From an uncultured Selenomonadales bacterium (GTDB lineage: Bacteria > Bacillota > Negativicutes > Selenomonadales > Selenomonadaceae), in contig CAMNPA010000089.1 in NCBI GenBank assembly GCA_946547205.1, forward strand, positions 1 through 6,029: 6,029 nt of DNA, given 5' to 3'. Shown piece by piece: positions 1 through 4,611 of this stretch. Within the stretch, counting starts at the first letter, position 1. Each line of letters starts with the position of its first letter. The notes beneath the pieces were generated by a model. The model saw only the letters and a program-made list of their open reading frames with translations, did not search any database and was not told the origin of the DNA. The translations under genes were made by a program, and so were the position numbers.

Positions 1-633
1 TTTTTGCCGACGAAGATTTTTATCGCTTGAGCTACGATTTTTTCTACACGCTCGCTTACACTTTGCGAAAAGAAATTTTTCAAGCCGTCATGGACAAGGT
101 TTTTTCCGCCACGATTGAAAAGCTCCGTCATAAGCAGAAAATCAAGCTCGCGTTCGTGACGGATCATGCGGCGACTTGGTGCGGCGATGAACTCTACAAA
201 CTCTTCGCGCAAAATCCACGCTTCGACACGACGGTTTTTCTCTGTCGCGGAATTGAATCGACCGTTCAAGACACCGTGCACGACCTTGAGCAATTTCAAG
301 CCGCCGGAATAAACGTCGCGGGCATTTTTGATTTTGATGTGGACACGCCGCCGCAAGACGTTGTAATTTTTTTGCGACCGTATCTAAGCAATTTCTCGAA
401 AAATTTTCAAGCCGACACTTTGACGCCGCAAACGCTTGGGATTTACATTCACTACTGCTACGAGACGACGACAGTGGATTATTACAACAGCCTCACTTTT
501 TTGTTGACGTGGAAATTTTTCTTCGACACCGACTTGACGCGTAAACTTTTCGACGAGAATTGCGACGTTGGCATTCCGCGCGGAGTTTACAGCGGTTTGC
601 CGAAGATGGATTATTTCTTCGACGAGGCAGCTC

Positions 634-641
634 AAAAAAAA
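634..641 (+). other. A8 homopolymer at the frameshift point
   Basis: Eight consecutive A followed by TTTT mark where the homologous reading passes from frame 3 to frame 1. Upstream the frame reads DYFFDEAAQK. Downstream, frame 1 reads NFPWKMIRPDAKK and then WAPHWT. Deleting a single A joins the two parts smoothly. A homopolymer of this length is prone to replication slippage, polymerase slippage during transcription, and sequencing indels, and the sequence alone cannot separate these. Two other A8 tracts in the window (1661-1668 in cca, 4806-4813 in the RND gene) are in frame. Confidence 0.75.
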
Positions 642-888
642 TTTTCCGTGGAAAATGATTCGTCCCGACGCGAAAAAAATTATCTGGGCTCCGCATTGGA
701 CTCTGCCCAAATCTTCCTGCAATGAAATTTACGCAACCTTCCACCGGAATTTCCGATTCATGTACGAATTTGCCAAAGCACATCCGGAAACGTCGTGGGT
801 TGTCAAGCCGCATCCGAGGCTGGAAATTTCGGCGGTTGAGGCGGGACTTTTTCCCGACTTTGACGCTTACGAAAACTATCTGCAAATG

Positions 889-891
889 TGA
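889..891 (+). other. In-frame TGA inside the transferase-like gene
   Basis: The frame reads ENYLQM, then TGA, then NALPNAQVF, with convincing family-like sequence on both sides. From memory of this family, a Trp commonly sits between the Tyr-Leu segment and the Leu-Pro-Asn motif, so a TGG to TGA transition is the simplest explanation. The six other Trp codons in this gene are all TGG. Confidence 0.7.
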
Positions 892-1262
892 AACGCTCTG
901 CCCAATGCGCAAGTTTTTACGGGAGCATATTATCAGCCGATTTTCGCCACGAGTGACGGCATGATTCTTGACAGCGCGTCGTTCATCGCCGAATATCAAT
1001 TCACGCACAAGCCGCTGATTTATTTGCTCAACGACGGCGCGACAAATTTCACTGAACTCGGCGAAAAAATCTTGAATGTTTCTTACATCGTCGACGGAAA
1101 AAATTTTGACGACATTGCCTTCGCGATTCAAACGATCTTTATTGACGGCAACGACCCGCTTAAAATCGAACGTCAAAAAATTTTCGACGAGCTGTTGAAT
1201 TATCGGCAACACCACGGCTTGACGGCGAGCAGATTCATTTACAAGACCATCATCGACGAATT

Positions 1263-1267
1263 GGAGG
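1263..1267 (+). promoter_or_regulatory. Ribosome binding site for the SH3-like gene
   Basis: GGAGG lies 7 bases before the ATG at 1275, within the last codons of the upstream gene. The site and the ATGA overlap suggest translational coupling between the two genes when both are intact. Confidence 0.75.
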
Positions 1268-1274
1268 CTTTACC

Positions 1275-1610
1275 ATGAAAAAATTTCTTTCGGCAATTCT
1301 CTTTGCTTTGACGATTGTCACGGTTGCGCCCGCGCAGGCAAATTTCGACGTTGGCTTGAATCAAAATTTCAACGAACGCTTGGCTCCGGTGTCTTACATT
1401 TACGGCGGAAGAGTTGTCGGCATAAGCACTTACTTGTCGGTGCGCGAAAGACCGAACGTAAATTCCAGGGAAGTCCTGCGAATTCCCAACGGCACCAAAC
1501 TTACTTTGCGAGTTTGCGCCAGTCCGGATTGATGGCAGGTTGTTTCCATCAACGGTAATTTTTGCGACGGAATCGGTTACGTGAGCGCGAGATACATCAG
1601 AATCGATTAA
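1275..1610 (+). pseudogene. Secreted SH3-like domain protein, interrupted by an in-frame TGA
   Basis: The ATG at 1275 has a strong GGAGG site and overlaps the previous stop by ATGA. Residues 1-22 form a classic signal peptide: MKK, a hydrophobic stretch, and an AQA cleavage motif ending at Ala22. Residues about 45-110 resemble a bacterial SH3 domain: a STYLSVRERPNVNS segment (51-64), a loop near IPNGTKL, and a terminal GYVSARYI strand. Such domains usually bind cell-wall peptides or glycans in the periplasm or at the cell surface. TGA at 1530-1532 (codon 86) stops the protein just before WQVV, and the same frame then runs cleanly to TAA at 1608-1610. The restored length is about 111 residues. 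Cys81 and Cys97 flank the break and might form a disulfide. The product cut at 85 residues would lack the last strands and probably would not fold. Partner and function are unknown. Confidence 0.7.
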
Positions 1611-1629
1611 AAAATCTTTTCGGCGGCTT

Positions 1630-1633
1630 GAGG
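1630..1633 (+). promoter_or_regulatory. Ribosome binding site for cca
   Basis: GAGG lies 7 bases before the ATG at 1641. The block from GAGGCTTTA to the start codon closely resembles that in front of the SH3-like gene (GAGGCTTTACC versus GAGGCTTTATC). This supports both start choices. Confidence 0.65.
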
Positions 1634-1640
1634 CTTTATC

Positions 1641-2897
1641 ATGACTGAACTTGACTTTGCAAAAAAAATTCACGAGCTGGGCGGCGCGGCTTATCTTGTC
1701 GGCGGAGCAGTGCGTGATAAATTTCGCGGCGTTCCTGCGCACGACAGAGATTATTGCGTTACCGGCGTCGACGAAAAAAATTTTGCCGAGGCTTTTCCGC
1801 ACGCGGAGAAATTCGGCAAATCGTTTCCCGTTTATTCCGTCGATATTGACGACGCTTATTGCGAAGTCGCCTTTGCACGCACTGAACGCAAAATCGGCGC
1901 GGGCTATCACGGCTTTGAAATTTTGTTTTCGCCCGACGTGACGCTTGAGCAGGATTTATATCGGCGCGACACCACGATTAACGCGATGGCGATTGAACTT
2001 TTGAGCGGCGAACTTGTCGATCCTTTCGGCGGACGCGAAGACGTGCTCAACAAAAAAATTCGTGCGGTCAGCGAACATTTCACCGATGATCCCGTGCGAG
2101 CATTGCGGGCGGCGCGGCAGGCTGCTCAATTCCATTTTGAAATTTGCGCGGAGACTGTCGAGGCGATGAATCGTTGCGGCGAAGAACTTGCCCATGAACC
2201 GACGGAAAGAATTTTCAACGAGCTTGAGACCGCATTGCGAACCGACAAGCCGTCAATTTTTTTTAGGAGTTTGGAACGGGCGAACTTGTTGGAAATAACT
2301 TTCCCGGAAATTTCTCAACTGCGCGGTAAAATTCAGCCGATACTTTATCATCCCGAAGGCGACGCTTACGAACACACGCTAAAAATTGTCGACGACGTGG
2401 CTGCGGTCAATCCAAAACCTATGGTCAGATTCGCGGCACTCGTTCACGACCTCGGCAAAGGACTCACACCGCCCGAAATGTTGCCTCATCATTATCTGCA
2501 CGAAAAACGCGGGCTTGAACTGCTAAACCAAATGAATCGTCGTATGACATTGCCCGGCGAGTGGAAAAAATCTGCGGCGTTTGTCATTCGCGAACACATG
2601 CGCGCACCACGACTCAAAAAGCCCGGTAAAATCGTCGAACTGCTTTTGAGCGTGAACAGTTTGAAACTCGGCGTGAAAGATTTTTGCGACATCATTCGCA
2701 TTGACAATCACGGATTGCCGCCATATCTCGAACACGCGCAGGAAATTATCGACGAGCTGTTGAAAATTGGCGGTAAGGACGCGCCGCCGGAACTTGTCGG
2801 CAAATCAATCGGCAAATGGATTCACAACGCGCGAATTCATCGTTTCGTTCAGATTTATTCAAAACGTGGCGAGCTTTTCAATCAGTCGACAATGTGA
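1641..2897 (+). CDS. cca: CCA tRNA nucleotidyltransferase with HD domain
   Basis: This 418-residue enzyme builds or repairs the 3'-terminal CCA of tRNAs from CTP and ATP in the cytoplasm. The N-terminal nucleotidyltransferase core shows GGAVRD (21-26), the metal-binding pair Asp35/Asp37 in HDRDYCV, RRDTTINAMA (108-117) and DPFGG (127-131). The neck domain carries DDPVRALRAAR (149-159), used for nucleotide selection, followed by ERIFNEL. The C-terminal half has HD-phosphohydrolase signatures: His245, the His269-Asp270 pair in ALVHDLGKG, and His319. This layout and length match the E. coli type of Cca (about 410 residues), where the HD domain gives phosphatase and phosphodiesterase activities. 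The start is supported by GAGG 7 bases upstream, and the gene begins 30 bases after the SH3-like gene. An A8 tract near the 5' end (1661-1668) stays in frame. The TGA stop is followed by eight further open codons and a TAA at 2922, which I take as untranslated. Confidence 0.95.
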   Translation: MTELDFAKKIHELGGAAYLVGGAVRDKFRGVPAHDRDYCVTGVDEKNFAEAFPHAEKFGKSFPVYSVDIDDAYCEVAFARTERKIGAGYHGFEILFSPDVTLEQDLYRRDTTINAMAIELLSGELVDPFGGREDVLNKKIRAVSEHFTDDPVRALRAARQAAQFHFEICAETVEAMNRCGEELAHEPTERIFNELETALRTDKPSIFFRSLERANLLEITFPEISQLRGKIQPILYHPEGDAYEHTLKIVDDVAAVNPKPMVRFAALVHDLGKGLTPPEMLPHHYLHEKRGLELLNQMNRRMTLPGEWKKSAAFVIREHMRAPRLKKPGKIVELLLSVNSLKLGVKDFCDIIRIDNHGLPPYLEHAQEIIDELLKIGGKDAPPELVGKSIGKWIHNARIHRFVQIYSKRGELFNQSTM

Positions 2898-2922
2898 GCG
2901 CGACCGCCGAAGTCAGTCGACT
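2884..2922 (+). repeat. 9-base direct repeat with inverted potential between cca and the carbonic anhydrase gene
   Basis: TCAGTCGAC-like copies occur at 2882-2890 and 2913-2921. Because the GTCGAC core is self-complementary, AGTCGAC at 2884-2890 can also pair with GTCGACT at 2916-2922. That makes a 7-base stem around a 25-base loop spanning the cca stop codon. No T-run follows, so this is not a standard factor-independent terminator. The remaining gap (to 2950) shows no convincing promoter. Confidence 0.4.
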
Positions 2923-2936
2923 AAAAACATAAATCG

Positions 2937-2942
2937 AAAGGA
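2937..2942 (+). promoter_or_regulatory. Ribosome binding site deciding the start of the carbonic anhydrase gene
   Basis: AAAGGA lies 8 bases before ATG 2951 and 5 bases before the in-frame TTG 2948. The ATG is preferred, giving a protein that begins MEAVILPYKG. Confidence 0.6.
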
Positions 2943-2950
2943 TTGATTTG

Positions 2951-3490
2951 ATGGAAGCCGTTATTTTGCCGTACAAGGGCAAGCAGCCCAAAATTGCAAA
3001 GGACGTTTTTGTCGCGCCGAATTCATCTGTCGTCGGCGAAGTTGAAATTGGCGCAGGCTCCAGCATTTGGTTTGGCGTCACGGTGCGCGGAGACTTTCAG
3101 CCCGTAAAAATCGGTTGCTACACGAACATTCAAGACAACTGCACGGTGCACGTCATGGGCGACACGCCGACCGAAATTGGCAACTACGTCACAATCGGGC
3201 ACAACGCAATCATTCACTGCCGCAAAATCGGCGACGACTGTTTAATCGGCATGGGCTCGATAATTTTGGGCTATTCGGAGATCGGTCACAACTGCATTAT
3301 CGGCGCGGGCACTGTCATCACGCAATACAAAAAAATTCCGAACAACTCGCTTGTCTTCGGCAATCCGGCAAAAATCATGCGTGCTTTGCGTGAAGATGAA
3401 ATCGCCGCGTTGAGAGCCTCTGCCATGCATTATTACGAGTGCGCCAAAGAATACGTCGTGCATTTGGGTATGACTGCCTGGCGCGATTAA
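2951..3490 (+). CDS. Gamma-class carbonic anhydrase-like hexapeptide-repeat protein
   Basis: This 179-residue protein has the left-handed beta-helix pattern of isoleucine/valine-led hexapeptide repeats from about residue 20 to 135 (for example VVGEVEIGAGSSIW and IGDDCLIGMGSIILG). Three putative metal-binding histidines fit the gamma carbonic anhydrase arrangement: His67 in TVHVMGD, then His84 and His89 in GHNAIIH, five residues apart. Arg46, Asp48 and Gln61 lie in the VRGDF and NIQD segments that usually border the active site. Family members (YrdA/PaaY/CaiE-like) form cytoplasmic trimers with metal sites at subunit interfaces. Some hydrate carbon dioxide, and others have no proven activity. 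The C-terminal part ends in an alpha-helical segment, as usual. The gene stands between cca and the efflux genes, and nothing in the context reveals a specific pathway. A non-catalytic or acyltransferase-related role cannot be excluded, although the histidines argue for metal binding. Confidence 0.88.
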   Translation: MEAVILPYKGKQPKIAKDVFVAPNSSVVGEVEIGAGSSIWFGVTVRGDFQPVKIGCYTNIQDNCTVHVMGDTPTEIGNYVTIGHNAIIHCRKIGDDCLIGMGSIILGYSEIGHNCIIGAGTVITQYKKIPNNSLVFGNPAKIMRALREDEIAALRASAMHYYECAKEYVVHLGMTAWRD

Positions 3491-3494
3491 AACA

Positions 3495-3530
3495 GTTTGG
3501 AGTTTGGAGTTTGGAGTTAGGAGTTTGGAG
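3495..3530 (+). repeat. Five-unit heptamer array (GTTTGGA) at the start of the adaptor gene
   Basis: Units fall at 3495-3501, 3502-3508, 3509-3515, 3516-3522 (variant GTTAGGA) and 3523-3529. Four of the five units contain TTG, and every unit boundary makes a GGAG. The array begins 4 bases after the carbonic anhydrase stop. It supplies both a Shine-Dalgarno-like element and the probable TTG start of the next gene. The phase-shifted unit GGAGTTT matches the core GGA-R-TT-W shared with the second array at 4571-4611. Confidence 0.85.
3513..3516 (+). promoter_or_regulatory. Ribosome binding site inside the heptamer array
   Basis: GGAG here is 8 bases before TTG 3525, a normal spacing. The stronger AGGAG at 3519-3523 is only 1 base from that codon and too close to serve it. 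This site supports TTG 3525 over TTG 3504 (nearest GGAG 1 base away) and over ATG 3549 (nearest GGAG about 18 bases away). Confidence 0.5.
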
Positions 3531-4577
3531 AGAAAATTTTTTGCGGGAATGCTCGTCGCCGGAATTTTATTCGCCGGTTGTGCAAAGGACGTTGAGCCGC
3601 CTAAACCGCCCGTCGTCAAAGTTCAGCAAGTCAAACTTTCCACCGCCGCGCAGGAAGAAAATTATTCGGGCGTCGTTCGTGGTCGCTACGAAACAAATTT
3701 GTCGTTCCAAGTCGGCGGCAAAATCATTTCGCGCGACGTGCAGACAGGCTCGCGCGTTCGTGCCGGAGAAATTTTGATGACGCTCGATCCGAAAGATATC
3801 GTCGAACAATCGCACAGCGCATCGGCTCAAGTCGCCTCGGCTCAAGCTCAACTTCAGCTCGCCAAATCGAATCTTGACCGCTACACGGAACTTTTCAAAT
3901 CGGAAGCAATCGCCGCCGCAGTCTTGGAGCAATACAAAACTCAATATTACGCCGCCAAAGCCGCTTACGATGCCGCAAAAGCTCAAGCTCAACAAAGTCA
4001 AAACGCGCTCGAATATACGACGTTGACTGCAAATGCCGATGGTGTAATTTCAAACGTCAATGCGGAAGTCGGGCAAGTTGTTGCGGCGGGACAAACTGTT
4101 TTGACGCTCGTGCAGACTGCTGAACTTGAAGTCGTCGTCAACATTCCCGAAAACAAAATTTCCGCCGTGCAAATCGGGCAACGCGTCTCGATAAATTTTT
4201 GGGCGAATAATGACGTTGTGAGCGGAACTGTTCGCGAAATTTCTCCGATGGCTGATTCTGCGTCGCGCACGTTTGCCGTGAAAATTTCTCTGCCCGAATT
4301 GCCGCCGAATCGAATTCAACTCGGCATGACCGCCAACGTTTTGATGACTGCCGAAAATTTTCCGAACGCGATTATTTTGCCGATGAGCGCGATTTATCAG
4401 ACGGGCGACGTTGCGCAAGTTTGGATTGTCGACGACGGCAAAGTTTCGTTGCGAAAAGTTGAAGTCACTGCCTTTGACGGTAACAATGTTCGCGTGCGCG
4501 GACTCAAGTCGGGCGATATTGTCGTTGTTGCGGGCGTTCACAAGTTGCGCGACGGTCAAGACGTTAGGACGAATTAG
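3525..4577 (+). CDS. RND efflux periplasmic adaptor lipoprotein (HlyD/MFP family)
   Basis: This is the membrane-fusion protein of a tripartite pump. It joins the inner-membrane RND transporter to an outer-membrane channel. From TTG 3525 it has 350 residues. MERK and a hydrophobic stretch lead to the lipobox LFAGC with Cys19, so it is probably lipid-anchored in the periplasm. The first lipoyl half is about 58-88 (LSFQVGGKI through GEILMTLDP). An Ala/Gln-rich coiled-coil hairpin follows (about 92-165), then the second lipoyl half (about 167-197, with ADGVISNVNAEVGQVVAAG). A beta-barrel (about 200-275) and a membrane-proximal domain (about 275-350) complete it. The RND gene begins 17 bases after its stop. 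TTG 3525 is chosen for its GGAG spacing and a proper positively charged signal-peptide start. In-frame TTG 3504 and ATG 3549 are alternatives; the former adds seven repeat-encoded residues and the latter removes the charged region. The TAG stop lies in the next repeat array. The substrate is unknown. Confidence 0.9.
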   Translation: MERKFFAGMLVAGILFAGCAKDVEPPKPPVVKVQQVKLSTAAQEENYSGVVRGRYETNLSFQVGGKIISRDVQTGSRVRAGEILMTLDPKDIVEQSHSASAQVASAQAQLQLAKSNLDRYTELFKSEAIAAAVLEQYKTQYYAAKAAYDAAKAQAQQSQNALEYTTLTANADGVISNVNAEVGQVVAAGQTVLTLVQTAELEVVVNIPENKISAVQIGQRVSINFWANNDVVSGTVREISPMADSASRTFAVKISLPELPPNRIQLGMTANVLMTAENFPNAIILPMSAIYQTGDVAQVWIVDDGKVSLRKVEVTAFDGNNVRVRGLKSGDIVVVAGVHKLRDGQDVRTN

Positions 4578-4611
4578 GAATTAGGAATGAGGAATTGGGA
4601 ATTAGGAATTT
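4571..4611 (+). repeat. Heptamer array (GAATTAG) between the adaptor and RND genes
   Basis: Units fall at 4571-4577, 4578-4584, 4585-4591 (variant GAATGAG), 4592-4598 (variant GAATTGG) and 4599-4605, with a partial sixth unit to 4611. The first unit contains the TAG stop of the adaptor gene. The fourth contains the probable TTG start of the RND gene. Read in the phase GGAATTA, the array shares the core GGA-R-TT-W with the array at 3495-3530. The units provide repeated AGGA elements. Confidence 0.85.
4583..4586 (+). promoter_or_regulatory. Ribosome binding site inside the second heptamer array
   Basis: AGGA here lies 8 bases before TTG 4595, the only start codon in the RND frame between the repeat and the first membrane segment. 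Another AGGA-type element at 4576-4579 is 7 bases before ATG 4587, which opens only an 8-codon frame ending at TAA 4611-4613. Confidence 0.5.

Larger units (their letters stand above)
1..1278 (+). pseudogene. CDP-glycerol glycerophosphotransferase-like gene, 5'-partial, frameshifted and with an internal stop
   Basis: The reading frame is open from the left edge, so the true start lies upstream; the TTG at base 27 is only an internal codon. Frame 3 runs to about base 641. The family-like sequence then continues in frame 1 (about base 634 to 1278), broken once by TGA at 889-891. Recognisable blocks in order are WCGDELY near base 177, a PKMDYFF segment near 600, WAPHWT (685-702), KPHPRLE (805-825) and SDGMILDSASFIAEY (952-996). 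This order matches GT-B-fold enzymes of the CDP-glycerol glycerophosphotransferase (TagF-like) family. These move glycerol-phosphate units onto envelope polymers at the cytoplasmic face of the membrane. Removing one A from the A8 tract and reading TGA as Trp restores about 424 codons. The stop TGA overlaps the next start (ATGA). The acceptor and donor cannot be told from sequence; a related glycan-phosphate transferase is possible. Sequencing error is an alternative to true decay. Confidence 0.7.

Noticed and set aside
889..935. Selenocysteine insertion at TGA 889
   Set aside because: Only a weak, bulged stem could be drawn downstream (GCTC with GAGC near 894-926), without a convincing SECIS loop. 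The family position fits Trp rather than Cys/Sec.
722..964. 80-residue + strand frame starting near the frameshifted end
   Set aside because: It is an alternate frame of the transferase-like gene. The family motifs KPHPRLE and SDGMILDS are in the other frame, and its own sequence is Arg-rich and unlike any known domain.
493..1215. 240-residue minus-strand frame, longer than the broken + strand pieces it overlaps
   Set aside because: Its composition is rich in Arg and Asn with no recognisable domain. It is antisense to clear transferase-family motifs that appear on the + strand on both sides of the lesions, so it is a shadow frame.
1239..1910. 223-residue minus-strand frame
   Set aside because: It lies antisense to the SH3-like gene and to the catalytic core of cca, shows no family-like motif, and has no convincing ribosome binding site.
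2916..2950. Factor-independent terminator or promoter between cca and the carbonic anhydrase gene
   Set aside because: The stem is short and followed by A-rich rather than T-rich sequence on the + strand. No good -35/-10 pair with proper spacing was seen in the 53-base gap.
3495..4611. CRISPR array or mobile-element ends suggested by the repeats
   Set aside because: The repeats are 7-base perfect tandem units without spacers. There are no terminal inverted repeats, transposase or cas genes nearby.
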